Shown here one piece after another: positions 25,101 through 33,616 of a stretch of 64,000 nucleotides of DNA. The notes beneath the pieces are model-generated. The model worked only from the letters and a program-made list of their open reading frames with translations. It did no database searches and had not been told where the DNA came from. This DNA is from Rhodobacter sp. Har01. Its GTDB lineage: Bacteria > Pseudomonadota > Alphaproteobacteria > Rhodobacterales > Rhodobacteraceae. Every line of letters starts with the position of its first letter. Position 1 is the stretch's first letter. The stretch spans positions 481,232 to 545,231 of the forward strand of contig NZ_JAJCTD010000002.1 of assembly GCF_020564565.1 (NCBI RefSeq), in the 5' to 3' direction. A program made the position numbers and the translations under genes.

Positions 25101-26649
25101 CTCGCCCCCGCCGCACCATGACATCTATTCCATCGAAGACCTGGCGCAGCTGATCTATGACCTCAAGCAGATCAACCCGCGGGCCAAGGTGACGGTCAAG
25201 CTGGTGGCGGCCTCCGGCGTGGGCACCATCGCGGCGGGGGTGGCCAAGGCCAAGGCCGACGTGATCCTGATCTCGGGGCACAACGGCGGCACCGGGGCCA
25301 GCCCCGCGACCAGCATCAAGTTCGCCGGTCTGCCCTGGGAAATGGGCCTGACCGAGGCGCATCAGGTGCTGGCGATGAACAACCTGCGCGAGCGGGTGAC
25401 GCTGCGCACCGACGGCGGCCTGCGCACCGGCCGCGACATCGTCATGGCGGCCATGATGGGGGCCGAGGAATACGGCATCGGCACCGCGGCGCTGATCGCC
25501 ATGGGCTGCATCATGGTGCGCCAGTGCCAGTCGAACACCTGCCCGGTGGGCGTCTGCACCCAGAACGAGGCGCTGCGGGCCAAGTTCAGCGGGTCGGCGG
25601 ACAAGGTGGTGAACCTGATCACCTTCTACGCGCAAGAGGTGCGCGAGATCCTGGCGCAGATCGGCGCGCGGTCGATGGACGAGATCATCGGCCGGGCCGA
25701 CCTCTTGACCCAGGTCAGCCGCGGCCATGCCGACCTGGACGATCTGGACCTGAACCCCTTGCTGATCAGCGTCGATGGCAGCAACCGGATCACCTATGAC
25801 CGGTCGAAGCCGCGCAATGCGGTGCCCGACACGCTGGACGCCGAGATCATCAAGGACGGCCACCGCTTCTTTGAAGACGGCGAGAAGATGCAGCTTTCCT
25901 ATGCGGTGCGAAACACGCATCGGACCATCGGAACGCGGGCCTCCAGCCACATCGTCAAGAAGTTCGGCATGAAGAACAGCCTTCAGCCGGATCATCTGAC
26001 GGTCAAGCTGACCGGGTCTTGCGGGCAAAGTCTGGGCGCCTTCGGCGTGCGGGGCCTGAAGCTTGAAGTGATGGGCGACGCCAACGACTATGTCGGCAAG
26101 GGGTTGTCGGGCGGCACCATCTCGGTCCGGCCGCTGATGTCGTCGCCGCTGACGGCCTGCGACAATACCATCGTCGGCAACACGGTGCTGTATGGCGCGA
26201 CCGATGGTTTCCTGTTCGCGGCGGGCCGCGCGGGGGAACGGTTTGCGGTGCGCAACAGCGGCGCGAAGGTGGTGGTCGAGGGCTGCGGGTCGAACGGCTG
26301 CGAATACATGACCGGCGGCGTGGCGGTGATCTTGGGCCGGATCGGCGCCAACTTCGGCGCCGGGATGACCGGGGGCATGGCCTATGTCTACGACCCCAAG
26401 GGCGTGGCCGAAGACTTCATGAACCTAGAATCGATCCTGACCTGCGCCCTGGGCCACCCGCATTGGGAGGCGCAGCTGAAGGGTCTGGTCGAGCGGCACG
26501 CGGCGGAAACAGGCTCTAAACTGGCCCAAAGGCTGCTGGCCGAGTGGGAGAGCGAGAAGCGCAACTTCCTGCAGGTCTGCCCGAAAGAGATGGTGCCGCT
26601 GTTGGCGCACCCCTTGTCGGACGAGCCGGTGAAGGTGCCGGCGGAATAA
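22111..26649 (+). CDS. gltB: glutamate synthase large subunit
   Basis: A 1512-aa enzyme that transfers the glutamine amide to 2-oxoglutarate. The N-terminal Ntn amidotransferase begins after a short propeptide, with the nucleophile Cys34 in 'SSCGVGLVVSL'. The FMN-binding synthase domain lies in the second half, the 3Fe-4S cluster is in 'QCQSNTCPVGVCTQ', and the C-terminal glutamate synthase beta-helix has the repeated 'GGTISVRP', 'GGVAVILGRIGANFGAGMTGG' pattern (shown in part). Full length. AAAGGA precedes ATG 22111. Confidence 0.97.
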   Translation: MMKHDEAWVRAEEEKRAWLDANGLYRTEDEHSSCGVGLVVSLSGTPSRKVVENGIMALKAVWHRGAVDADGKTGDGAGIHVQIPVRLFYDVIRRTGHEPDMKKLIAVGQVFLPRTDFGAQERCRTIVETEVLRMGHYIYGWRHVPVDISVLGEKANATRPEIEQILIRCEKDIGQEQFERELYIIRRRIEKAATAAGIQGMYLCSLSCRSIIYKGMMLAEQVSTFYPDLEDERFESAFAIYHQRYSTNTFPQWWLAQPFRMLAHNGEINTLKGNVNWMKSHEIRMASSAFGDAAEDIKPIIPSGTSDSGALDAVFEVLVRSGRSAPMAKTMLVPEAWSKATTNMPKAWADMYSYCNSVIEPWDGPAALAMTDGRWVCGGLDRNGLRPMRYVVTGDGMLIAGSEAGMVPVDETTVIEKGALGPGQMIAVDMAEGKLYHDTEIKDRLAGLMPYGEWVGKIVDLNAALRDVPEKVSYTGAELRKRQIAAGFTIEDLETILAPMAEDGKEVLASMGDDTPPAVLSKVYRPLSHYFRQNFSQVTNPPIDSLREGRVMSLKTRFGNLRNVLDEKYSQSEILVLESPFIANAEFDVLVQRFGAQVAFIDCTFPVGPSHDDLAKALERIRTEAEDAVRSGAGQLVLTDEHQGPDKVGMPMILATSAVHSWLTRKGLRTFCSINVRSAECIDAHYFAVLIGSGATTVNAYLAQDSIADRIARGLLDGSLEDAMRRYREAIDAGLLKIMSKMGISVVSSYRGGLNFEAVGLSRAMVAEYFPGMQSRISGIGLHGVEAKLEEVHAKGWRGGQDVLPIGGFYKARRSGEKHAWEAQTMHMLQTACEKASFDMWKQFTAAMRAYPPIHLRDLLDIKALGKPVPIEEVESITSIRKRFVTPGMSLGALSPEAHKTLNVAMNRIGAKSDSGEGGEDPAHFVPEPNGDNPSAKIKQVASGRFGVTAEYLNACEELEIKVAQGAKPGEGGQLPGMKVTALIARLRHSTPGVTLISPPPHHDIYSIEDLAQLIYDLKQINPRAKVTVKLVAASGVGTIAAGVAKAKADVILISGHNGGTGASPATSIKFAGLPWEMGLTEAHQVLAMNNLRERVTLRTDGGLRTGRDIVMAAMMGAEEYGIGTAALIAMGCIMVRQCQSNTCPVGVCTQNEALRAKFSGSADKVVNLITFYAQEVREILAQIGARSMDEIIGRADLLTQVSRGHADLDDLDLNPLLISVDGSNRITYDRSKPRNAVPDTLDAEIIKDGHRFFEDGEKMQLSYAVRNTHRTIGTRASSHIVKKFGMKNSLQPDHLTVKLTGSCGQSLGAFGVRGLKLEVMGDANDYVGKGLSGGTISVRPLMSSPLTACDNTIVGNTVLYGATDGFLFAAGRAGERFAVRNSGAKVVVEGCGSNGCEYMTGGVAVILGRIGANFGAGMTGGMAYVYDPKGVAEDFMNLESILTCALGHPHWEAQLKGLVERHAAETGSKLAQRLLAEWESEKRNFLQVCPKEMVPLLAHPLSDEPVKVPAE

Positions 26650-26652
26650 GGT

Positions 26653-26678
26653 GAAGGCCCCCCGCGCGGGGGCCCTTC
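26653..26678 (+). terminator. terminator after gltB
   Basis: GC-rich hairpin with arms GAAGGCCCCC and GGGGGCCCTTC, immediately after the gltB stop, followed by ATCTTCT. Confidence 0.75.
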
Positions 26679-26770
26679 ATCTTCTGGCGGGCGAGGGAAC
26701 CGGCGTCACATCCTTGCGTTAGGGAATGCAGAGCGCCGGGCGTAGGGCCGCGGTGCGCAGGAGGATTGCC

Positions 26771-27322
26771 ATGTCGGACCTTGTGATCGTCGCCTTTTCC
26801 GATGAAGCCACCGCCTTCGAGGCCCGCGCCGAACTGGTGCGGTTGCAGAAGGACTATCTGGTCGAGATGGAGGATGCGGTCGTGGTCACCCGCAACGAGG
26901 CGGGCGAGGTCAAGCTGCACCAGGCGGTGAACATGACCGCGGCGGGCGCCGTGGGCGGCGGCATGTGGGGCATGCTGATCGGCCTTCTGTTCCTGAACCC
27001 GCTTTTGGGGGCGGCGGCCGGGGCTGGTGCCGGTGCCCTGTCGGGCGCGCTGGTGGACGTGGGCATCAACGACGATTTCCTCAAGGATGTGGGCAAGTCG
27101 CTGGACAAGGGCCAGTCGGCGGTGGCGGTTCTGATCCGCAAGATGACGGCGGACAAGCTGCTGGCCCGGCTGGACAAGTTCCGCGCGAAGGGGCGGGTCA
27201 TCCAGACCTCGCTGACCGACGAGATGGAGGCCAAGCTGAAGGCGGTGCTGGAAAAGGCCGAAAGCCTGGGCGCGGCCGATCCGCAACTGGGCGGCAATAC
27301 GCGGGCCAAGGCTGGCGCGTGA
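26771..27322 (+). CDS. DUF1269-like membrane protein
   Basis: A 183-aa protein with a soluble N-terminal part ('LVIVAFSDEATAFEARAELV'), a hydrophobic Gly/Ala-rich hairpin at about residues 60-95 ('GGGMWGMLIGLLFLNPLLG', then 'AAAGAGAGALSGAL'), and a soluble C-terminal half. This layout matches the DUF1269 family, of unknown function and often stress related. ATG 26771 follows AGGAGG-like sequence. Confidence 0.82.
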   Translation: MSDLVIVAFSDEATAFEARAELVRLQKDYLVEMEDAVVVTRNEAGEVKLHQAVNMTAAGAVGGGMWGMLIGLLFLNPLLGAAAGAGAGALSGALVDVGINDDFLKDVGKSLDKGQSAVAVLIRKMTADKLLARLDKFRAKGRVIQTSLTDEMEAKLKAVLEKAESLGAADPQLGGNTRAKAGA

Positions 27323-27379
27323 CTTTGGCGCGGCCCCGCGGGCTTGACCCCGGCGCGGGCTTGGGGCCTAAGGTCGCGC

Positions 27380-28138
27380 ATGGTCGAGACCGCAGCGAAA
27401 AAGCCCAGGGCCAGGAAGGCGAAGACGGGGGATGCCCCCGACGCCGAGGCCGCGCCTGTGCCCGAGAAGGGCTGGCGCAAGGGGCTGCGCTGGGCGGGGC
27501 GAATCGCGGCGGGCATCGCAGCTTTCTACGCGGTTCTGATCCTGACCTTTGCGATGGTGCCGCCGCCGATCAACTTGTACCAGATGGGCGAGCGGTTCCG
27601 GCTGGGCGGGATCGAGAAGGACTGGGTCGGCTGGGACGAGATCGCGCCGGTGATGGCGCGGTCGGTCGTGGCGGCAGAGGATGCGAATTTCTGCCTGCAC
27701 TGGGGCTTTGACATGGCCGCCATCCGCGAGGCGATCGAAGAGGGCGGCAATCGCGGCGCCTCGACCATCAGCCAGCAGCTGGTGAAGAATGTCTATCTCT
27801 GGCACGGCCGGAATTACCTGCGCAAGGCGATGGAAGCGGCGCTGACCCCGGCGGTCGAGCTGGTCTGGACCAAGCGGCGCATCCTGCACGTGTACCTGAA
27901 CGTGGTCGAATTCGACGAGGGCGTGTTCGGTGTGCAGGCGGCGGCACAACATTACTTTGGCGTCGATGCCAGGGACCTGACCGCGCTGCAGGCGGCGCGT
28001 CTGGCCGCGGTGCTGCCCGACCCGAAGACGCGCGATGCCGCCAAGCCCGGCCCGGTGGTCAAGCGGCGCACGCGGTCGATCATGTCGGGGGCAGAGACCA
28101 TTGCTGCCGACGGCAGATCCGCTTGTTTCGAGGGCTGA
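27380..28138 (+). CDS. mtgA: monofunctional peptidoglycan glycosyltransferase
   Basis: A 252-aa GT51 enzyme polymerising lipid II. A cytoplasmic basic tail (residues 1-38), one membrane anchor ('IAAGIAAFYAVLILTFAMV'), then the GT51 domain with the catalytic Glu in 'VVAAEDANFCLHWGFD' and the motifs 'GASTISQQLVKNVYL' and 'KRRILHVYLNVVEF'. Length fits MtgA and there is no transpeptidase domain. Start ATG 27380 follows AAGG. Confidence 0.94.
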   Translation: MVETAAKKPRARKAKTGDAPDAEAAPVPEKGWRKGLRWAGRIAAGIAAFYAVLILTFAMVPPPINLYQMGERFRLGGIEKDWVGWDEIAPVMARSVVAAEDANFCLHWGFDMAAIREAIEEGGNRGASTISQQLVKNVYLWHGRNYLRKAMEAALTPAVELVWTKRRILHVYLNVVEFDEGVFGVQAAAQHYFGVDARDLTALQAARLAAVLPDPKTRDAAKPGPVVKRRTRSIMSGAETIAADGRSACFEG

Positions 28139-28208
28139 CCCCGCGCGGGGATTGAAACAGCCCCGCGGGCGCGGCTAGGAAAGAGGGAACACCCCGGGAA
28201 AGCCGCGC

Positions 28209-28874
28209 ATGATCCGTCTGTACCACGTTCCATTGTCGCCGTTCTGCCGCAAGGTCCGGCTGACCTTGGCCGAAAAGAAGATCGAGGTGGAATTGGTCGA
28301 GGAGCGCTATTGGGAGCCCTCGCCCGATTTCCTGCGCCGCAACCCGGCGGGCAAGGTGCCGGTACTGCGGATGGAGAGCCGGACCTTCAGCGAAAGCCAG
28401 GCGATCTGCGAATATCTGGAAGAGACGGTGCCCAGCCCCGCTCTGATGCCGCGCGACCCGGATGCGCGCTATGAGGTGCGACGGTTGTGCGCCTGGTTCG
28501 ACGACAAGTTCCACGCCGAGGTGACATCGAAGCTGCTGTATGAGCGGGTGAACAAGAAGATCACCGGCCAAGGCTATCCGGATTCGAAGAATGTCAAGGC
28601 CGGGGCGAGCCGGATCAAGTATCATCTAGACTATCTGGCCTGGCTTCTGGACCAGCGGCGCTGGCTCGCCGGGAACGAGATGACTCTGGCCGATTTCACC
28701 GCGGCGGCGCATCTGTCGAGCCTGGACTACATCAGCGATGTGGACTGGAACCGGCATGCGGTGGTGAAGGACTGGTATGCCAAGATCAAGTCGCGGCCGA
28801 GTTTCCGGCCCTTGCTGGCCGACCAGGTGCCGGGGTTTCCGCCGCCGGCGCATTATGCCGACCTGGATTTCTGA
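28209..28874 (+). CDS. glutathione S-transferase-like protein, probably FzlA
   Basis: A 221-aa GST fold. N-terminal thioredoxin-like part 'LYHVPLSPFCRKVRLTLAEK' and 'NPAGKVPVLRM', helical C-terminal domain with 'WLAGNEMTLADFTAAAHL'. The end 'PPAHYADLDF' resembles FzlA, the FtsZ-binding GST homologue of Caulobacter, whose C-terminus is functionally important. Position just before queG also fits alphaproteobacterial gene order. FzlA identity is from memory and needs alignment. Confidence 0.75.
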   Translation: MIRLYHVPLSPFCRKVRLTLAEKKIEVELVEERYWEPSPDFLRRNPAGKVPVLRMESRTFSESQAICEYLEETVPSPALMPRDPDARYEVRRLCAWFDDKFHAEVTSKLLYERVNKKITGQGYPDSKNVKAGASRIKYHLDYLAWLLDQRRWLAGNEMTLADFTAAAHLSSLDYISDVDWNRHAVVKDWYAKIKSRPSFRPLLADQVPGFPPPAHYADLDF

Positions 28875-28880
28875 TCCCGG

Positions 28881-28920
28881 CCCCCGGGGCGCTGCCCCGG
28901 CCCCCGGGGTATTTGGGCCA
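28881..28920 (+). repeat. GC-rich palindromic element, copy A
   Basis: Palindromic core CCCCGGGGCGCTGCCCCGG followed by CCCCGGGGTATTTGGGCCA; closely related to 39918-39960. It ends 2 bases before the queG start codon, so queG's ribosome-binding region lies in the element's tail. Confidence 0.7.
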
Positions 28921-28922
28921 AG

Positions 28923-29978
28923 ATGAAGCAGCGTTTGCGAGAGCAGGCCCTGGCGGAGGGGTTCTCGGCCATGGGGGTTTGTCGTCCTGACGCGGTGCCC
29001 GGGGCGGCGGGGCGGCTGCGTGACTTCCTGGCGGCGGGGCGGCACGGGCAGATGGGCTGGATGGAGGCGCGCGAGGGCTGGCGAGGGTCGCCCGCGGCGC
29101 TGTGGCCCGGGGCGCGGTCGGTGGTGATGCTGGCCGAGGCCTACACGCCGGAGGGCGACCCTTTGGCGGGGTTGGCACAACCCGATCGGGGGGTGGTGAG
29201 TTGTTATGCCCAGGGGAAGGATTACCACGACCTGGTGAAGCGGCGGCTCAAGCGGCTGGGGCGCTGGCTGGTGGCCGAGACCGGCGCAGAGATCAAGGTG
29301 TTTGTCGATACCGCTCCGGTGATGGAGAAGCCGCTGGCACAGGCGGCGGGGCTGGGGTGGCAGGGCAAGCATACCAATCTGCTGGGCAAGGGCCTTGGGA
29401 ACTGGGTCTTCCTGGGGGCGATCTTCACCACGCTGGAGCTGGAGCCCGATGCGCCCGAGGTCAGCCATTGCGGTAGTTGCACCGCCTGTCTGGACATCTG
29501 CCCGACGGCGGCCTTTCCGGCGCCCTACCAGCTGGATGCCCGGCGCTGCATTTCCTATCTGACGATCGAGCATGCGGGGCCGGTGGACGAGGGCCTGCGG
29601 GGTCTGATGGGCAACCGCATCTATGGCTGCGACGACTGCCTGGCGGTCTGCCCGTGGAACAAGTTCGCGGTGGCGGCGCGCGAGATCGGCTATGCCCCGC
29701 GCATCGGCCTGCCGGATCTGGCCGATCTGGCGGGGCTGGACGATGCGGCGTTCCGGGCACGGTTTGCCGGGTCTCCGGTCAAGCGGATCGGGCGTAACCG
29801 GCTGGTGCGCAACGTGCTTTATGCCATCGGGAACTCGGGCCGGGCGACGCTGGCGCCGGTGGCGGCAGTGCTGCTGGGGGATTCCGACCCGGTGGTGGCA
29901 GAGGCGGCACGCTGGGCCGTGGGCCGGCTTTCGCAACTGCAGGATGACGGGGTGGGGCCAAGCGGCGAATCGTGCTAG
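28923..29978 (+). CDS. queG: epoxyqueuosine reductase
   Basis: A 351-aa cobalamin and [4Fe-4S] enzyme for the last step of queuosine formation in tRNA. Two ferredoxin-type clusters are visible: '[13 protein letters not shown]' (about residue 182) and '[13 protein letters not shown]' (about 236), plus 'NRIYGCDDC'. The B12 region contains '[20 protein letters not shown]'. A HEAT-like tail follows. Start ATG 28923 lies right after a palindromic repeat. Confidence 0.95.
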   Translation: MKQRLREQALAEGFSAMGVCRPDAVPGAAGRLRDFLAAGRHGQMGWMEAREGWRGSPAALWPGARSVVMLAEAYTPEGDPLAGLAQPDRGVVSCYAQGKDYHDLVKRRLKRLGRWLVAETGAEIKVFVDTAPVMEKPLAQAAGLGWQGKHTNLLGKGLGNWVFLGAIFTTLELEPDAPEVSHCGSCTACLDICPTAAFPAPYQLDARRCISYLTIEHAGPVDEGLRGLMGNRIYGCDDCLAVCPWNKFAVAAREIGYAPRIGLPDLADLAGLDDAAFRARFAGSPVKRIGRNRLVRNVLYAIGNSGRATLAPVAAVLLGDSDPVVAEAARWAVGRLSQLQDDGVGPSGESC

Positions 29979-30011
29979 GGTCTGCCTCCCGTAGCCTTAG
30001 GAGGACACCCA

Positions 30012-30179
30012 ATGTCGAAGCATCTGGCAGACCATCGCAAGGCCACGACCGGCGAGCGGGTGAAGCATTTCCTGCGGCTGGCGCGGACGGCCCGCGAAAC
30101 CTGGCGGCGGCCGCGCGGCGAGGCCGGCAAATCGCGGCTGATGCAGTTCCTGCGGATCGAGCGCGGCCGGACGGGCTGA
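30012..30179 (+). CDS. small basic protein, 55 aa
   Basis: Starts at ATG 30012 behind an excellent AGGAGG (29999-30004) and ends at TGA 30177-30179. Rich in Arg, Lys and His ('HFLRLARTARETWRRPRGEA'), with no Cys and no membrane segment. The strong ribosome binding site and a good codon pattern support a real gene. No recognised function. Confidence 0.6.
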   Translation: MSKHLADHRKATTGERVKHFLRLARTARETWRRPRGEAGKSRLMQFLRIERGRTG

Positions 30180-30231
30180 AGCCTCGGCCGGGACCTGATC
30201 GGCAAGCCACCGCCCGCAGTGCTGGTGCGGC

Positions 30232-31164
30232 CTAGACCGGCAGAGTGTCGGGCAGGGCGGTTGGGGCCTTGATCGGCCCCAGGGCCGCAAGGTGGCGTTG
30301 CATCTCGTCAGCGGCGTCGGCGGTGCGCCCGGCCAACACCAGTTCCAGGATGCGGACATGCTCGGCGCAGCGCAGGCGGGCCTGTTCGCGGTCGACCGTC
30401 AGGCGGTATTCGATCAGCCGCCGCAGCCGGTTCACCCGGCGCAACGCATCGATGAAGAAGGCGTTGCCGCTGCACTGTGCAATCGCCTCGTGCAGGTCGC
30501 TGTTGATCTGGAACAGCTGAACGGCCGAGATCGCCAGCACCTCGCCGGCGACAAGGCGGCGCTGCTGGTCGAGGTGGCGTGTCAGGTCCGGCACATTGGC
30601 GCGGAAGCCGGGATCGCGCAGGGCGGCCGGTTCGATGGCCTGCCGGAACGTGTAGCTTTGCCGGTAGGTTTCCATCGAGGTCAGCACCGGAAGGAAACGC
30701 CAGCCGTTGCCGGGCAGCCGTTCGACCCAGCCTTCCTTGGACATCCGGCGCAGCAGCGCCTGCAGCCGTGGCCGGGTGATGCCGTACAGGCGCAGAAGCG
30801 CGTTCTCGCTGATCCGGTCGGGCACCTGCCCGGCCAGCCGGTCGCGGGCGATGGCAAGGTAGACCGCTTCATCCTCGTCCGGTTCCGTCGGGGCAACGGC
30901 CAGCGCCGCTGCGGCGGCCGGGTCGGCCAGGCGATAGCCGTCGCGGTCGGCCGGGCGCAGCACGCCGGCGCGTTCCAGGTCGCGCAAGGCACCGCGGACC
31001 GGCGAGCGCGAGACATCGAAGCGGGCGGCGAGGCTGCGTTCGGTCAGCGCGTCGCCTTCGGCGAGGCCCTCGGCCTGGATCAGGCGGGCGATCTGCTGGG
31101 CAAGGCTGCTGGCGATGGCTGACACCGGAGGGACCTTCGACCGGACGACAGGGCCTTGTCGCAT
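30232..31164 (-). CDS. GntR-family regulator with two winged helices
   Basis: A 310-aa regulator. The N-terminal GntR helix-turn-helix is 'LTERSLAARFDVSRSPVRGA', and a second winged-helix-like unit follows at about residues 125-165 ('LLRLYGITRPRLQALLRRM'). The C-terminal FCD-like helical ligand domain has 'LHEAIAQCSGNAFFIDALRR'. ATG 31164 is chosen at the beginning of the conserved part, although the frame is open upstream. It is divergent from the tct operon and probably controls it. Confidence 0.88.
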   Translation of the reverse strand: MRQGPVVRSKVPPVSAIASSLAQQIARLIQAEGLAEGDALTERSLAARFDVSRSPVRGALRDLERAGVLRPADRDGYRLADPAAAAALAVAPTEPDEDEAVYLAIARDRLAGQVPDRISENALLRLYGITRPRLQALLRRMSKEGWVERLPGNGWRFLPVLTSMETYRQSYTFRQAIEPAALRDPGFRANVPDLTRHLDQQRRLVAGEVLAISAVQLFQINSDLHEAIAQCSGNAFFIDALRRVNRLRRLIEYRLTVDREQARLRCAEHVRILELVLAGRTADAADEMQRHLAALGPIKAPTALPDTLPV

Positions 31165-31199
31165 ATCCGCGGCGTCCTGCCAAGCTGGTGGTTCTTTGC

Positions 31200-31241
31200 G
31201 CTTGCAAAAGCCCGGGCTGCGTCGTATGGCCTTTCGCAAGC
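31200..31241. promoter_or_regulatory. inverted repeat between GntR gene and the tct operon
   Basis: GCTTGCAAAAG (31200-31210) and CTTTCGCAAGC (31231-31241) form an 11-bp inverted repeat with one mismatch in the 110-base divergent promoter region. It is a candidate operator for the GntR regulator. Confidence 0.45.
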
Positions 31242-31273
31242 TCAAAGTGCCATCCTTGTGAGGGAAGGCTTGC

Positions 31274-31885
31274 ATGCGTCTCCTGATCCTGCCCGGTGAC
31301 GGCATCGGCCCCGAGATCACCCAGGCGACGCTGCAGGTGTTGCACGCCGCCGATGCCGCGATGGGCCTGGGGCCAGAGCTTGAGATGGCCGACATCGGGC
31401 TGAAGCTGTCGGACGGGCTGTTCCTGCGCGAAGTGCGCAAGGTGGCGCAAGGCTACCCGGTCGTTCAACTGGACGAGGTGATCGTCGATGCTGCGGCGGC
31501 ACTGCTGATCCGCCAGCCCGACCGCTTCGACGTGATCGTGACGACGAACATGTTTGGTGACATCCTGTCGGACGAAGCGGCGGAATTGCCTGGCAGCCTT
31601 GGCCCGGGCGGCTCGATCAGCCAGGGCGACGGGATTTGCGTGGCGCAGGCGCAGCACGGCTCGGCCCCCGACATTGCGGGGCAGGACCGGGCCAACCCGA
31701 CCGCGCTGATCCTGTCGGCGGCGATGCTGCTGCGCTGGATGGCGGGGCGGCATGGCGCGCCAAGACTGGCACAGGCGGCGCTGGCCGAACCGGCGGGGCG
31801 GACGGCCGATCTGGGCGGACCGCTGGGGACGGCGGCCTTTGCCGGACGGGTGGCAGACGGGCTGCAACAGGAGGGACGGGGATGA
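31274..31885 (+). pseudogene. isocitrate/isopropylmalate dehydrogenase-like gene with an internal deletion
   Basis: A 203-residue frame against about 350 in the family. Residues 1-42 match the N-terminus ('LLILPGDGIGPEITQATL'), then the sequence jumps directly to the last half ('KLSDGLFLREVRKVA', 'DRFDVIVTTNMFGDILSDEA', 'QHGSAPDIAGQDRANPTAL'). The junction is near 31396-31405, in frame. The missing block of roughly 140-150 residues includes the substrate-binding arginines and the catalytic Tyr and Lys, so the product should be inactive. The 3' end overlaps the AtuA-like gene by 4 bases. Confidence 0.85.
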
Positions 31886-33240
31886 CACGGGTGCTGGTGC
31901 CGACGGGGGCCCTGGGGCTGGGCTATGACCGCGCCGCGCTGGACCGTGGCGTGGCGATGCGGCCAGACATCATTGCCGTGGACGGCGGGTCCACCGACAG
32001 CGGGCCGTCCTACCTGGGGTTGGGGGTGTCGAAGTATTCCCGCGCCGCGACCAAGGCGGAATGGCGCGAGCTGATGCAGGCGCGGGCGGCGGCGGGGGTG
32101 CCGCTGGTGATCGGCACCGCGGGCACCTGCGGCGCGGATGCGGCGGTGGACTGGCTTCTGGACATCACCCGCGAGATCGCGGCGGAGGACGGGATGCGGG
32201 CGCGCGTTGCGACCCTGCGGTCGGGCCAGCCGGCCGGGCGGGTCAAGGCGGCGCTGGCGGCGGGCCGGGTGCGGGCATTGCCGGCCGCGCCCGAGATCTC
32301 GGACGGCGTGATCGACGCCTGCACCAACATCGTGGCGCTGGCGGGGGTGGAGCAGGTGGCCGCGGCGCTGGCCACCGGGGCCGACATCGTTATTGCCGGG
32401 CGCACCACCGATACCGCGATCATCGCCGCGCTGCCGATCCTGCGGGGCGACCATGCGGGCGCGGCCTGGCACGGCGCCAAGGTGGGCGAATGCGGGGCGC
32501 TGGCGACGACGCACCCGAATTCCGGCGTGATCCAGATCGACTTCGACGCCACCGGCTTCACCGTGGAACCGATGCTGCCCGAGGCGGCGGCCACGCCCTA
32601 CACGGTCTCGGCGCACATGCTGTACGAAAACTCCGATCCCTTCATCCTGTATGAACCCGGCGGGCATCTGGACGTGACGGGTTCGGACTACCGGGCGCTG
32701 GACGGGCGGCGGGTGCGGGTGGAGGGCTCTCGCTGGGTGCCCGGGCGCTACACCGTCAAGCTGGAGGGCGCGCGGGTGGTGGGCCACCAGGCGGTGGGCC
32801 TGGCGGTGATCCGCGACCGCCGCTATGTGCAGAACGCCAGGGCCTGGGCGGCGGACGTGACGGCGCAGGTCTGCCAGAAGATCCGCGCACGCATGGGTCT
32901 TGCAGCCGAGGAATTCGCCGTCGAACTGCGGCTGATCGGGATGGATGCCACGCTGGGCGCGCTGGAGACCCGGCACGAGATGCCGCTCGAGGTCGGGGTG
33001 CTGGGCATCGTCACCTGCCCCACGGCGGAACAGGCGGCCGAGGCGGCCAAGATGCTGAACCCCTATCTCCTGCACCATCCGCTGACCGAGGACGAGCCGA
33101 TGCCGACCTTCGCCTTCCCGTTCTCGCCGGCAGAGATGCAGCGCGGGGCGCTGTACGAATTCTGCCTGAACCACGTGATGGAGCTGGATGACCCGATGGA
33201 GGCCTTCGTGCTGGACGTCCACGAGGTCGGCCATGCCTGA
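31882..33240 (+). CDS. AtuA/DUF1446-family protein
   Basis: A 452-aa protein of the acyclic terpene utilisation AtuA family (DUF1446). Motifs include 'IAVDGGSTDSGPSYLG' near the start, 'VIGTAGTCGADAAVDWL', 'ADIVIAGRTTDTAIIAALP' and 'NSDPFILYEPGG'. Members occur in catabolic clusters for branched or carboxylated compounds with DUF4387 and TctABC transporters, exactly as here. The biochemical reaction is not established for this type. Confidence 0.85.
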   Translation: MTRVLVPTGALGLGYDRAALDRGVAMRPDIIAVDGGSTDSGPSYLGLGVSKYSRAATKAEWRELMQARAAAGVPLVIGTAGTCGADAAVDWLLDITREIAAEDGMRARVATLRSGQPAGRVKAALAAGRVRALPAAPEISDGVIDACTNIVALAGVEQVAAALATGADIVIAGRTTDTAIIAALPILRGDHAGAAWHGAKVGECGALATTHPNSGVIQIDFDATGFTVEPMLPEAAATPYTVSAHMLYENSDPFILYEPGGHLDVTGSDYRALDGRRVRVEGSRWVPGRYTVKLEGARVVGHQAVGLAVIRDRRYVQNARAWAADVTAQVCQKIRARMGLAAEEFAVELRLIGMDATLGALETRHEMPLEVGVLGIVTCPTAEQAAEAAKMLNPYLLHHPLTEDEPMPTFAFPFSPAEMQRGALYEFCLNHVMELDDPMEAFVLDVHEVGHA

Positions 33241-33535
33241 GCTGGGACAGTTGGTCAGCAAGGTGCGGTCCAAGAACGCCGGGCCGTTCTGGCTGACCAT
33301 CGACGTCTTCTGCGACACCCCGGCGGTCTATGACCGGGTCCGCAAGGGTTTGCGCGATGAGGCGGTGGCGCGGCTGTTCGGGGTGGACCGGCAATTGCTG
33401 AAACGCTTCGACATCGCATCGTTGAACGTGGTCAAGTTCTCGGTCCCGCGCCCGGTGGTGCAGGGCACCCGCGCCGACCGCGACATGCACGGCGCGGGCT
33501 GGGCCTGCCTGCTGGAGGAATTGCAGATCGATTGA
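33233..33535 (+). CDS. DUF4387-family protein
   Basis: A 100-aa protein ('LVSKVRSKNAGPFWLTIDVF'), overlapping the AtuA-like gene by 8 bases. DUF4387 proteins nearly always accompany AtuA-like genes, either fused or adjacent, and probably act as a partner subunit. Confidence 0.83.
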   Translation: MPELGQLVSKVRSKNAGPFWLTIDVFCDTPAVYDRVRKGLRDEAVARLFGVDRQLLKRFDIASLNVVKFSVPRPVVQGTRADRDMHGAGWACLLEELQID

Positions 33536-33616
33536 GCGGCGGCGTTTCCGTTCGCAAGGCTTGCCCGGCCGCGATGCAGGGGGCAGAGTGCGAAAACCGA
33601 AAGGGAGGAAACAACA

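Noticed and set aside
22969..26028. 1019-codon open frame on the minus strand
   Set aside because: Antisense to gltB; composition is His/Arg/Gln-rich, as expected for a shadow of a GC-rich gene.
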